A stretch of 9,743 nt of DNA. Source: Pseudomonadota bacterium (GTDB lineage: Bacteria; Pseudomonadota; Alphaproteobacteria; UBA8366; GCA-2717185). The notes beneath the pieces are model-generated. The model saw nothing but the letters and a program-made list of their open reading frames with translations. It was not told where the DNA came from and did not search any database. Where the stretch lies: contig JAQCHR010000097.1 in assembly GCA_027619655.1 (NCBI GenBank), positions 1-9,743 of the forward strand. Direction: 5' to 3'. Shown here piece after piece: positions 1 to 6,802 of the stretch; position 1 is the first letter of the stretch; each line of letters opens with the position of its first letter. The position numbers and the translations under genes are program-made.

Positions 1-114
1 CATAGGTGGATATCTGCAACCCAACTCTAGCCTCCGGAGAGTGACCAACGGAATTACGCTACTTGGCTTTTGTCGGCTTCGCCGTGGCGGCGACACATCC
101 ACGTCACGTTTCCA

Positions 115-145
115 CCCTCACCCTGCCAGGGAGAGGGTCTTTTTT
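115..145 (+). repeat. GC-rich palindrome followed by a T run
   Basis: Positions 115-137 form a 23-base palindrome with 11-base arms (CCCTCACCCTG and CAGGGAGAGGG) and a single mismatch. It is followed at 138-145 by TCTTTTTT, so a plus-strand transcript coming from beyond the left edge could terminate here. Its left 13 bases recur inverted at 234-246. Such CCCTCACCC/GGGAGAGGG palindromes are typical dispersed intergenic repeats of high-GC proteobacteria. Terminator activity is an inference. Confidence 0.5.
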
Positions 146-210
146 GAATCTGCCCGGCAACGGTTGGCATTTGTTGGCATCCATTGACCTCGCCGCCTCC
201 ATATTCAGAA

Positions 211-246
211 CCCTCGCTCCCCTTGGGGGAGAGGGCAGGGTGAGGG
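211..246. repeat. Second GC-rich palindrome, inverted relative to the first
   Basis: The core CTCCCC-TT-GGGGGAG at 217-231 can fold into a tight hairpin, and GGCAGGGTGAGGG at 234-246 is the exact reverse complement of bases 115-127. The two palindromes therefore bracket a segment of about 130 bases as inverted copies of one repeat family. No T run follows on either strand, so I do not call it a terminator. Confidence 0.5.
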
Positions 247-439
247 GGCCTGGAAATATCTTCTTTGATTGGCATTTGTCGGCTTTTATCGACATTGCCC
301 CGCATACGCGTCGCATTGGCAAAAAAAACGGTCCCCGCTCAACATGCCGTAACATCGGAATGCCGGACCCGCGCGCCCAGTTCCGCGAAAGGAATAATAG
401 CATAATTCGAGAAAAATTGCAACCTTCCCTGGAGGCGCC

Positions 440-892
440 CTATGCCGGATCACCACCGCCGTCCCCGTCACCCGCCGGCGCAAACATCGCGAAGACCTCC
501 GCCCCGGTCATCTTCGTCGTCTCGTTGGCGAAGGCATAGAAGGGCGGTTGCTCATCGACGAAGATCTCGCTGTCCAGTACGAACCCGTCCTGGTCGTCCA
601 GCGCCCCGACGCTGACGATATATTCGCCGCTGTCGACGATGCGATAGAACAGGTTGGTCCCGCAGACCCGGCAGAACCCGCGCTCGGCCCATTCGGAGGA
701 TTTGTAACGCTCGACATACTGCTCCCCGTCGAAGGTCACGGCCCCCTTGCAGTGCAACGCAAAGAACGGCCCGCTGGACCAGCGCCGGCACATCGCGCAA
801 TGGCACACGCCGATGCTCTGCGGCGCGTCCTCGACCGAAAAATGAACGGCCCCGCAGAGGCAGCGGCCGGATTTTTTGCGGGTCGCGGTCAT
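440..892 (-). CDS. GFA/CENP-V family zinc-binding protein
   Basis: A 150-residue protein of the family named after glutathione-dependent formaldehyde-activating enzyme (GFA, CENP-V fold). The metal-binding cysteines are all visible: C11-x-C13 (CLCGAV), C30-x-C32-x2-C35 (CHCAMC) and C74-x2-C77 (FCRVCGTNLF), which matches the usual pattern for two structural zinc ions. Members bind zinc and some are proposed to act on glutathione adducts, but most bacterial members, including this one, have no demonstrated reaction, so I leave it without a symbol. The ATG at 892 is chosen because AGAAGGAG lies 8 bases upstream; a TTG further out (913) would overlap that site. The tail is rich in Gly and Asp and is probably disordered. 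It stands alone, divergent from the PEP-CTERM gene at 1164. Confidence 0.88.
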   Translation of the reverse strand: MTATRKKSGRCLCGAVHFSVEDAPQSIGVCHCAMCRRWSSGPFFALHCKGAVTFDGEQYVERYKSSEWAERGFCRVCGTNLFYRIVDSGEYIVSVGALDDQDGFVLDSEIFVDEQPPFYAFANETTKMTGAEVFAMFAPAGDGDGGGDPA

Positions 893-1163
893 GGCGGTTG
901 CTCCTTCTCGCAAAGCGCTACAGGTACCCGATTTTTTCCATGCAGCCCTGCAACAACCGTAACATGAATTGGGCCAAGCATCTAAGCGGTGAATGAAGCG
1001 CCAGCAAAAAACAAGACCGGACTCCGGCGGCGTGCTGCGTTCCCGATAAACACTCTCTTTTTGCTTCTCCCCTGAATGGGTGACGAAGCCGGGTCGTTGT
1101 TATGCTTTTTAGTCAATTATTGTTTAACGGGGCTTTTCGGCCCAAGCCGGGAGTGTATTCGAA

Positions 1164-2075
1164 ATGTCGTTATCGTGGGTGAGGCTGGCGCGGAGAACCG
1201 CTGGTGTGGTCGGGCTTTCGCTAACCGGTTTGGCTGCTGTATTGGGTACAGCCCAAGCGGATTATATCGCCGATGGTACGCTCGACCATATGTATGCCGG
1301 GCTTAATCCGTATGGCGCCCATTGGGTTGACCGGGTCGGCTCCAGCGAGTTCGAGCTGTTCGGCATCAATGTCTCCTCAAGCGCGGCCAATGGCGGCACC
1401 GTCAACCTCAGTATCTTCACCAATTACGGGCTGAAGGATCACGGGTCTTTTGCAACCCGGACCGCGGACATATCGTTCAAGCTCACGGGCGAGACCGGTT
1501 TCAACCACGGCCTGATCCTGACCGACCATCAGGGTGGCGCCATTTCCACCGGCGCCCTGGGCAGCACCGGCGCGCGCGGCGACACGAATACGCTGACCGC
1601 CGGCTTCTATTCCGTGACCGACTGGTCGACATCGCAGGAGATATTCGGCGCGGTTTCAGGAATCGCCTATGGCGGTGTTGCCAAGGTATGCACCAACGAT
1701 GCCGATTGCGGCGACCCGTTGCAGGCGTCCAGCGTGAACACCTATCTCAACCAGGGGCAAAGACTCGACGGCGTGTCCGGGAGCGGCATTTCCCTGGCCA
1801 TTAACCAGATTGCAAGCACGATCGCAAACCCGGTGACAGACCCGAACGGGCTGGCGGCATTGTTCCAGATCGACGTCACGCTGACGGGCGTCGCCGAGTT
1901 GTTCGGCTCCGAGTGGGAAATGATGTTCGGTAACGCGATCTGCGCCAATGACACCATCTTTGTTTCCGGCGTCGGCATCCAGCAGCAGGTGCCGGAACCC
2001 GGCGCGCTGGGCCTGTTGCTTGCCGGCATCTTCGGCCTTGGCGCAACGCGCGGCCGGCGCCGCAGCAAAGCCTGA
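1164..2075 (+). CDS. PEP-CTERM sorting domain protein (303 aa)
   Basis: An exported protein destined for exosortase processing. It opens with a basic, hydrophobic signal peptide (residues 1 to about 32, cleavage near AQA|DY). The body is rich in Gly, Ser, Thr and Asn and would fit a beta-rich surface protein. It ends with the sorting signal: VPEP at 276-279, a hydrophobic span and a basic tail (RGRRRSKA). In the known system, exosortase recognises this tail at the inner membrane and the protein is released to the surface or the exopolysaccharide matrix. Three cysteines are present: two in VCTNDADCGD and one in ICANDTI; the latter resembles the C-[GA]-N-D motif common just before PEP-CTERM tails. 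A GGGAG site lies 10 bases before the ATG. Unlike the second PEP-CTERM gene, I find no sigma-54 promoter or GTGTAAA-type motif upstream. Its ligand or role is unknown. Confidence 0.87.
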   Translation: MSLSWVRLARRTAGVVGLSLTGLAAVLGTAQADYIADGTLDHMYAGLNPYGAHWVDRVGSSEFELFGINVSSSAANGGTVNLSIFTNYGLKDHGSFATRTADISFKLTGETGFNHGLILTDHQGGAISTGALGSTGARGDTNTLTAGFYSVTDWSTSQEIFGAVSGIAYGGVAKVCTNDADCGDPLQASSVNTYLNQGQRLDGVSGSGISLAINQIASTIANPVTDPNGLAALFQIDVTLTGVAELFGSEWEMMFGNAICANDTIFVSGVGIQQQVPEPGALGLLLAGIFGLGATRGRRRSKA

Positions 2076-2086
2076 ATTCCAGCAAG

Positions 2087-2125
2087 GCGCCATGGTTCGG
2101 TGGTCGTCCCGCCCCGCCATGGCGC
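2087..2125. terminator. Candidate hairpin between convergent genes
   Basis: A perfect 9-base stem, GCGCCATGG at 2087-2095 with CCATGGCGC at 2117-2125, surrounds a 21-base loop in the 69-base gap between the convergent PEP-CTERM and TauE-like genes. There is no T run on either side, so it is not a textbook intrinsic terminator; the position is the main argument. Confidence 0.35.
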
Positions 2126-2144
2126 GATGCTGCAACGGCGGACG

Positions 2145-2891
2145 TCAGTCGTTGACCGCCTGCCACAGCAACACAACGCCGCCGGCAACGATGGCGACGT
2201 CGAAGATGCCGTTGTGGAATTCCGCGGTGAAGCGGCGGCTGATCCAGCGTGCGGCCAGGGTGCCTGGCGTCGCCATGGCGCCGATCAGCACCGCCAGGAA
2301 CACCATGTTCCACGGCAGTGCGCCGAAACCGGCATAGATGCCGGTGCGAACCACGCCCAGCAGGGCGGAAATGGCGGCGTCGGTGGCGATCACCTGGTTG
2401 CCGGCCAGCCCGGCCGCCATCAGGATCGACAGCAAGACCACACCAGTGCCCGGGGTCGCGCCCATCAGGAAACCGAAACCGAACGACGCGCCGGCAAATC
2501 CCGCACCGGCCAGCCGCACCCGCAGGCGCCGCAGCAGGTGGCGCAGCGGCACCATGACGATCAACAGGCAGCCGATCAGGATCAATGCGCCACGACCGGT
2601 CAGCAGGGTGAACCAGTAGGCGCCCACCGCCGTCGCCGGCAGGGCGCAGAGGACGACGATAACCGCCTTGCGCCGGTCGATATCCTTCCGGAACGTGATC
2701 GCGCGGGCCGGGTTGCTGATCAGAGCCGCGAGGGAAACCACCGGCACCACCGCCTCCGCCCCGATCAGCGGGACGAGGATCAGCGGCATCAGCAGCCCTG
2801 TACCGTAACCGGCGATCCCGCCGACAATCTGCGCGCCGAAGGCCGCGGCGGCGACCATCAGCAGCTGGGCAAGGGACAGGTCGGCGAACAT
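2145..2891 (-). CDS. TauE/SafE family membrane exporter
   Basis: A 248-residue, very hydrophobic protein with about seven to eight predicted membrane spans, the usual size for the TauE/SafE (DUF81) family. Visible family features are the glycine-rich first span (GGIAGYGTGLLMPLIL, residues about 24-39), the cytoplasmic FRKDID segment after span two, and the second-half repeat GATPGTGVVLL. Members have been linked to export of sulfite, sulfoacetate or other organic anions, but the substrate cannot be read from sequence. It is the last gene of a minus-strand series after the kinase and the small protein, 90 bases downstream of the latter. The start ATG at 2891 has GGAAG 6 bases upstream. A sulfur connection with the TauD-family gene in this window is tempting but unsupported, because the two are far apart and in different units. 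Confidence 0.82.
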   Translation of the reverse strand: MFADLSLAQLLMVAAAAFGAQIVGGIAGYGTGLLMPLILVPLIGAEAVVPVVSLAALISNPARAITFRKDIDRRKAVIVVLCALPATAVGAYWFTLLTGRGALILIGCLLIVMVPLRHLLRRLRVRLAGAGFAGASFGFGFLMGATPGTGVVLLSILMAAGLAGNQVIATDAAISALLGVVRTGIYAGFGALPWNMVFLAVLIGAMATPGTLAARWISRRFTAEFHNGIFDVAIVAGGVVLLWQAVND

Positions 2892-2981
2892 AGGCGCTTC
2901 CGGACAATGGAAAGGTCGGACAGGGCCGTCGTGTCAAAGCAGGACCGGCGGCCCCGGCAGCTTCCTCTAAACTATCCGCCG

Positions 2982-3311
2982 CTATTCGTCGCCGATATCG
3001 ACATAGCCGCGGTCGATGGCGTGGCGCAAGGCCTCGAAGGCGTCGCGAGCCTCCTCGTAAAGTTCACGGTGCCGACGGAGTTCCGCCACTTCATCGTCAT
3101 TGATGGGGTCGTCGCTGTGCTTGGCGGTGAACCTGAAGGCCGCCTCCAGGTAGCGGGCGCGCAGCCGGGCGACAGAATTTGCAAAGGGCAGGAAGTTTGC
3201 CGCCGTCACCGGCGGGATCCGCTGGTGAATAACATCCTGGTTGGTGTCGCGAACGCCCTGCTCCACCTCCATAAGAAAGCGTTTCTGTCTGGCCGTCTGG
3301 TCCATCGGCAT
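2982..3311 (-). CDS. Small helical protein of unknown function
   Basis: A 109-residue, highly charged protein that I do not recognise. It has no signal peptide, no membrane span and no cysteines. The second half (about 45-100) is rich in Arg, Glu and Ala in a pattern that predicts long amphipathic helices, possibly a helical hairpin. The start at 3311 is chosen because TGGAG lies 9 bases upstream; a GTG at 3326 would use that same site as coding sequence. It begins only 20 bases after the stop of the histidine kinase and on the same strand, so it is very probably co-transcribed and may act with it. Codon use and GC at third positions match the neighbours, which supports a real gene. It has no receiver-domain or HPt motif that I can see. 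Confidence 0.68.
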   Translation of the reverse strand: MPMDQTARQKRFLMEVEQGVRDTNQDVIHQRIPPVTAANFLPFANSVARLRARYLEAAFRFTAKHSDDPINDDEVAELRRHRELYEEARDAFEALRHAIDRGYVDIGDE

Positions 3312-3331
3312 GGGATCGCACTCCACAGGGT

Positions 3332-4975
3332 TTATTGTCGGTTTCCGGCAGTTTCCGGCCGGGCCGCGACGACATGATTGTAACCGTCAGATCTTGAAGA
3401 TTGATGAATGCCGCGCGGCAGGTACAGGGTCACGGTCGTACCCTGCCCGACCGCGCTGCGGATGGTCACATGGCCGCCGGACTGCTTGACGAAGCCGAAC
3501 ACCATGGACAGGCCGAGCCCGCTGCCCTGGCCGACATCCTTGGTCGTGAAAAATGGCTCGAAGGCGCGGTCACCGGTTTCTTCCGCCATGCCCGCACCGG
3601 TATCGGATACCGCCAGCAGCACATAGTCCCCGGGGGTCAGGTCCGGATTCGCCGCCGGATCGTTTGCATCGCGGCACAGGTTGGCCGTGGTCAGAGTCAG
3701 CCGCCCGCCATCCGGCATGGCATCCCGCGCATTGATCGCCAGGTTGAGCAGCGCACTTTCCAGATAATGCTTGTCCACATTCGTCGGCCAAAGCCCGTCC
3801 GCCGGTTCGATCCGGATTTCCGTCGCATTGCCGAGAGTCCGGCGCAGCATGCCCAGCATCGCGGCGATATTGTCGTTCAGGTCTACCGGGCCGGGTGACA
3901 GGGGCTGCTGGCGGGCAAAGGACAGCAGCTGCCGGTTCAGCGACGCGCCGCCAAGGGCGGCCTGCATCGCGGGCGCCAGCAGGGCGGGAAGGTCGGGCCT
4001 GTCCCGGAGCTCCTCTTCCAGGAAGTCGAGATTCCCGACAATGATTCCCAGCAGATTGTTGAAGTCATGCGCGATGCCGCCGGTCAGCTGGCCGACCATT
4101 TCCATCTTCTGCGCCTGACGCAGGGATTCCTCAAGTTCGCGCTGCCGGGCCTTGGCTTTCCTGCGTTCGGTAATATCCAGCAGCGTCACCTGAACCGCTT
4201 TTTCACCCTGCCAGTTCGTCGATCGGGAAATCGCCTGCAGATGCACGATTTCGCCGTCCTTGCGGACGCCTTCATATTCATAATGCGTGGGGACATCGTT
4301 ACCCTGCAGCCGTTCCTGCCGGTAAACCGCCAGCCGCTCGCGGTCATGCGGCGCCACCAGGATCGCCGTGCTTTCAAGCGCCAGAACCGCCTCCGCCGAT
4401 TCATAGCCGAATATCTCGGCATAGGCCCGGTTGACATTTAGCGGCTTGCGCGCCGGCGAGATGATGCTGACGCCCTGCAACGAATCTTCGGTCAGGTTGC
4501 GGAAACTCTCCTCGCTTGCCTCCAGTGACAACTCAACCCGTTTGCGAGCCGTGATTTCGGCGCGAATGGAGACTGTCCCGCCATTCGATGTCCGCCGCTC
4601 CTCGCAGCGAAACCACTTGCCGTCCGTGCTCGCGTATTCATACCTGCCCACCGGATTGCGGAACCGGTGCAGCCTTTTTTCAAAAAAATCATCCTCGTTG
4701 CGATAGGCGGGCGGCACGAAATCATGGGTAATGCCGGCGCGCAGGATTTCGCAAAAGCTTACCCCGGGCCGCAGGATGCCCAGCGCCGCGAGACGGGGAA
4801 GCGAGTCACGATAGGCCCTGTTGCAGAACACCATCCGTTCGTCGGCGCCGTAAATGGCCAACCCTTCCGACAGCGCCTCAATCCCCTCCGACAGCTGCGA
4901 CTGCAGGGGTTGCGCGCTGTACGCCGCCGGCACGGCGGCGGCACCTGATGGTGCTGACTGAATTCCATTCGACAT
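3332..4975 (-). CDS. Soluble PAS-PAS histidine kinase
   Basis: A 547-residue sensor kinase without membrane spans or signal peptide, so it should sense a cytoplasmic cue. Domain order: a PAS-like domain at about 30-145, a second PAS/PAC domain at about 150-275 ending in the typical LLDITERRKAKAR linker, a dimerisation/phosphoacceptor domain with H303 in GGIAHDFNNLL, and an ATPase domain with N box NLAINARDAM (411-420), G1 DTGAGM (458-463), F box FEPFFTTK (472-479) and G2 GQGSGLGLS (482-490). The catalytic set is complete. The C-terminus stops about 25 residues after the ATPase fold without a receiver domain, unlike many related hybrid kinases. The ATG at 4975 has GAAGG 7 bases upstream, better than the ATG at 5005. 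No response regulator gene is present, so it is an orphan here. It is not PrsK-like, since the membrane part is missing. Confidence 0.9.
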   Translation of the reverse strand: MSNGIQSAPSGAAAVPAAYSAQPLQSQLSEGIEALSEGLAIYGADERMVFCNRAYRDSLPRLAALGILRPGVSFCEILRAGITHDFVPPAYRNEDDFFEKRLHRFRNPVGRYEYASTDGKWFRCEERRTSNGGTVSIRAEITARKRVELSLEASEESFRNLTEDSLQGVSIISPARKPLNVNRAYAEIFGYESAEAVLALESTAILVAPHDRERLAVYRQERLQGNDVPTHYEYEGVRKDGEIVHLQAISRSTNWQGEKAVQVTLLDITERRKAKARQRELEESLRQAQKMEMVGQLTGGIAHDFNNLLGIIVGNLDFLEEELRDRPDLPALLAPAMQAALGGASLNRQLLSFARQQPLSPGPVDLNDNIAAMLGMLRRTLGNATEIRIEPADGLWPTNVDKHYLESALLNLAINARDAMPDGGRLTLTTANLCRDANDPAANPDLTPGDYVLLAVSDTGAGMAEETGDRAFEPFFTTKDVGQGSGLGLSMVFGFVKQSGGHVTIRSAVGQGTTVTLYLPRGIHQSSRSDGYNHVVAARPETAGNRQ

Positions 4976-5175
4976 TTCGGGGCCTTCATGATGAACCCGC
5001 CGCATACCGGAACACTGGGATGCGGAGCCATCGTCGCTTTGAAAAAGGAACAGTCTTGCCCATTCGCGTTAACATTCCCTTGATCCGGAACGACGGCGGA
5101 AAGCGGCCCGCTATCGCGTTCGCGCCCCCGCTCCGCTACCGTGTGGCTTTCGAACACACGGGGGAGGAACGCAGC

Positions 5176-5937
5176 ATGCGGTTTCAGGGCAGGACAGTTG
5201 TCGTCACGGGGGCAGGGGGCGGAATCGGGCGGGATGTCTGCCTGCATTTCGCGCGCGAGGGCGCAAAGGTGGCCGCCGGCGACCTGGATATCGCCATGGC
5301 GGAACGGGTCGCGGCGGAAGTGACCGGCGAGGGCGGGACGGCGCAGGGCTTCGCGGTGAACGTGACCAATCCGGATTCGGTCAATGGTTTCATCGCCAAA
5401 GCGGATGCGCTGTTCGGCGGGCTGGACGTGCTGGTCGCCAATGCGGGGGTGCGCGAGATCGTGCCGGTGCTGGAACTGTCCTTCGAGGAATGGAACCGGG
5501 TGATCGGCGTGAACCTGACCGGGGTGTTCCTGTCCTGCCAGGCCTTTGCCCGCAACCTGGTGGCGGCCGGGCGCAAGGGCGCGATCGTCAACCTTGCCTC
5601 GACGCTGGGGGTCACGGCGGCGCCGAACCGCGCGGCCTACACCGCGTCCAAGCATGCCGTGGTCGGGCTGACCAAGGAAATGGCGATGGAACTGGGCGCG
5701 AAGGGTATCCGCGTCAACGCGGTCGGCCCCGGCGTCACCCGCACGCCGATGACCGAACGCTATTTCCAGGACGCCGATTATGCCGAGAAGATCCGGAGCA
5801 TCCACGCGCTGCACCGTTGGGGCGAACCGCATGAAATCGCCAGGGCGATCCTGTTCCTGGCCTCCGACGATGCCAGCTTCTGCACCGGCACGACGCTGAT
5901 GGTCGATGGCGGCTGGACGGCGGGGAAGGCGATGTAA
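5176..5937 (+). CDS. SDR family NAD-dependent oxidoreductase
   Basis: A 253-residue classical short-chain dehydrogenase/reductase. The nucleotide-binding TGAGGGIG is at 11-18, the NAG motif at 89-91, N113 in VNLTG, and the catalytic S142, Y155 and K159 in YTASK, with the correct 13-residue Ser-Tyr spacing. D36 at the end of the second strand favours NAD(H) over NADP(H). The PG motif (VGPGVTRTPM) and the C-terminal DGGWTAG are those of FabG-like members. The family oxidises alcohols or reduces ketones; the substrate here is unknown, and nothing shows that it is the fatty-acid enzyme. The ATG at 5176 follows a GGGGAGGA site with about 7 bases of spacing; the open frame upstream lacks this. It is divergent from the kinase, with a 200-base gap, and converges on the second PEP-CTERM gene. 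Confidence 0.92.
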   Translation: MRFQGRTVVVTGAGGGIGRDVCLHFAREGAKVAAGDLDIAMAERVAAEVTGEGGTAQGFAVNVTNPDSVNGFIAKADALFGGLDVLVANAGVREIVPVLELSFEEWNRVIGVNLTGVFLSCQAFARNLVAAGRKGAIVNLASTLGVTAAPNRAAYTASKHAVVGLTKEMAMELGAKGIRVNAVGPGVTRTPMTERYFQDADYAEKIRSIHALHRWGEPHEIARAILFLASDDASFCTGTTLMVDGGWTAGKAM

Positions 5938-5976
5938 CCGGACAAACGCCCGGCAATTCCGCTTCCCCGCGAGAAT

Positions 5977-6528
5977 TCAGGACCGGCGTCGCCGGGCCAG
6001 GCCGAGCCCCACCAGACCGATCCCCATCAGCGCCAGCGCGCCCGGTTCGGGCACGCCGATTCCATCGTTTACCGTGACCTCGGCCACGAAATCGAAACCG
6101 GTGCCCGCACCGTCTTCGAGGAACAGCATGCCGATATTGAACACGCCGGGTTCGTCGATATCGGTCAGGGTATCGCCGTCGATTTCATCGATAACGAAAT
6201 TAAGGCCTTCGACGACACCGTCAATAAAGGTGAGATGCGGAAAGTCGCTGAAATCGATGTCGTTCGATTCCGTGAATGTCTGGCCGAAAATCGTGAATTC
6301 AACGGTCAGCCCGTCAATCGGCGTCAGCGTTTCACTGCCCGAATTGGTGAGCAGCGATTCGTCGTAGGTAAAACTGCCGGTGCCGACCGTTCCGTTGAAA
6401 GCGCTGCCGACGACCGTGCCTTCAAAGGTCGATGTCGTTATGGCATTTGCCGTACCGGATGCGAGGACCACGCCACCGGCCATGCAGGCCGCGACCATCA
6501 GGTCCCGAAAAGATAAAAGTTTCATCAT
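5977..6528 (-). CDS. Small PEP-CTERM sorting domain protein (183 aa)
   Basis: A short exosortase substrate. The signal peptide spans residues 1 to 29 (cleavage near ANA|IT). The mature part is strongly acidic, rich in Asp, Glu, Gly, Thr and Phe, and has no cysteine. The sorting tail starts with VPEP at about 159, followed by a hydrophobic glycine-rich span and RRRRS at the end. The body resembles other low-complexity, beta-rich PEP-CTERM proteins and gives no hint of enzymatic function. The start at 6528 is chosen because AGGAAACAG directly precedes two consecutive ATG codons and because it gives a compact signal peptide. The upstream sigma-54 promoter predicts a leader of about 25 bases, consistent with this start. 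The gene appears to be monocistronic and converges with the SDR gene, 39 bases away. Confidence 0.88.
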   Translation of the reverse strand: MMKLLSFRDLMVAACMAGGVVLASGTANAITTSTFEGTVVGSAFNGTVGTGSFTYDESLLTNSGSETLTPIDGLTVEFTIFGQTFTESNDIDFSDFPHLTFIDGVVEGLNFVIDEIDGDTLTDIDEPGVFNIGMLFLEDGAGTGFDFVAEVTVNDGIGVPEPGALALMGIGLVGLGLARRRRS

Positions 6529-6564
6529 CTGTTTCCTGTAACAACGCCCCTGCCCCGATTGCAC

Positions 6565-6579
6565 GCAATATCGGTGCCA
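6565..6579 (-). promoter_or_regulatory. Sigma-54 (-24/-12) promoter of the PEP-CTERM gene
   Basis: On the minus strand the sequence reads TGGCAC (6579-6574), five bases, then TTGC (6568-6565). This is the exact sigma-54 consensus with the invariant GG and GC at the correct 10-base separation. The expected start of transcription is near 6553, leaving about 25 bases to the ATG at 6528, just enough for the AGGAAACAG ribosome site. Sigma-54 promoters need a remote activator, and suitable sites lie upstream. Confidence 0.82.
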
Positions 6580-6637
6580 TTGTCACAAAACCTCAATTTT
6601 CCGGCGATCCGCGACTGTCCGGACGGGCGCAGCGGGA

Positions 6638-6668
6638 CGCGAAGTGTAAAAAATACCGACACTTCGCG
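6638..6668. promoter_or_regulatory. Putative activator site 1: 31-bp inverted repeat
   Basis: Arms CGCGAAGTGT (6638-6647) and ACACTTCGCG (6659-6668) are perfect 10-base inverted copies around an 11-base AT-rich spacer. The inner 19 bases (6644-6662) match site 2 at 17 of 19 positions, giving the consensus GTGTAAARAATRCCGACAC. The centre lies about 100 bases upstream of the predicted sigma-54 transcription start, the usual range for enhancer binding proteins. The alternative, a transcription terminator for the dioxygenase gene upstream, is less likely because the core is conserved at site 2 without the long arms. Confidence 0.65.
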
Positions 6669-6742
6669 GAGCGCATCCGGCGGCGCAACGGGAAAACCAT
6701 TTTTTTCCAATCGTGTAACCGGGTTTACCGGATGAAAAGCAC

Positions 6743-6761
6743 GTGTAAAGAATGCCGACAC
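6743..6761. promoter_or_regulatory. Putative activator site 2
   Basis: The second copy of GTGTAAARAATRCCGACAC, in the same orientation and 99 bases from the first. Here only the inner arms GTGT and ACAC are palindromic; conservation of the non-palindromic spacer (AAARAATRCCG) suggests that spacer bases are also read. Its centre is about 200 bases upstream of the predicted start of the PEP-CTERM transcript and about 50 bases past the stop codon of the dioxygenase gene. Confidence 0.6.
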
Positions 6762-6802
6762 TCCCGGCATGGCGGGACAGGAAACGGCGCGGTGTTTGGT
6801 GC

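Larger units (their letters stand above)
63..285. repeat. Three dispersed copies of a 17-bp repeat
   Basis: The unit TTGGCWTTTGTYGGCWT occurs at 63-79, 164-180 and 269-285, that is at intervals of 101 and 105 bases, all in the same orientation. Each unit is itself an approximate tandem of TTGGCWT and TYGGCWT around a TTG linker. Similarity between copies two and three continues rightwards for about 14 more bases (to 194 and 299), with seven differences over 31 bases. The copies alternate with the GC-rich palindromes at 115-137 and 211-246, so the larger unit looks like a decayed composite repeat of about 100 bases. No function can be assigned from the sequence. Confidence 0.65.
1..439. other. 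Gene-free region with interspersed repeats
   Basis: No open frame in this stretch shows a recognisable family, a good ribosome binding site or biased codon use; the frames present translate the repeats themselves into low-complexity proline- and glycine-rich peptides. The left 300 bases contain three copies of a TTGGC-type repeat and two GC-rich palindromes, listed separately. From about 300 to 439 I see only an AT-richer patch around 388-420 just downstream of the GFA gene, with no convincing promoter or hairpin. The stretch is best read as an intergenic spacer colonised by small repeats. Confidence 0.6.

Noticed and set aside
278..294. TGTCG-N7-CGACA-like palindrome in the left repeat region as another PEP-CTERM activator site
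   Set aside because: It shares TGTCGGC with the 6644-6761 motif, but the spacing and right half differ, no sigma-54 promoter is nearby, and it is part of the 17-bp repeat family.
1063..1149. Structured leader or c-di-GMP-type riboswitch upstream of the larger PEP-CTERM gene
   Set aside because: Short hairpins can be drawn (for example GCTTC/GAAGC and two alternative 4-base stems near the ribosome site), but the conserved core of known c-di-GMP riboswitches is absent.
1876..2937. Long minus-strand open frame (353 codons) overlapping the PEP-CTERM and TauE-like genes
   Set aside because: It is out of frame with the TauE-like gene, its translation is Arg/Pro/Gly-rich without any family pattern, and long shadow frames are expected in GC-rich DNA.
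2909..2937. Sigma-70 promoter for the TauE-like gene (TTGACA at 2937-2932, minus strand)
   Set aside because: The -35 box is perfect but no acceptable -10 box occurs 16-18 bases downstream, so a separate promoter is not supported.
2100..3377. Plus-strand open frame (425 codons) antisense to the TauE-like and small-protein genes
   Set aside because: Translation is dominated by Gln, Arg, His and Asp, typical of an antisense shadow frame; no ribosome site or domain.
4759..5832. Minus-strand open frame (357 codons) spanning the kinase-SDR divergent gap
   Set aside because: It is antisense to the SDR catalytic core and out of frame with the kinase; both real genes have complete motifs.
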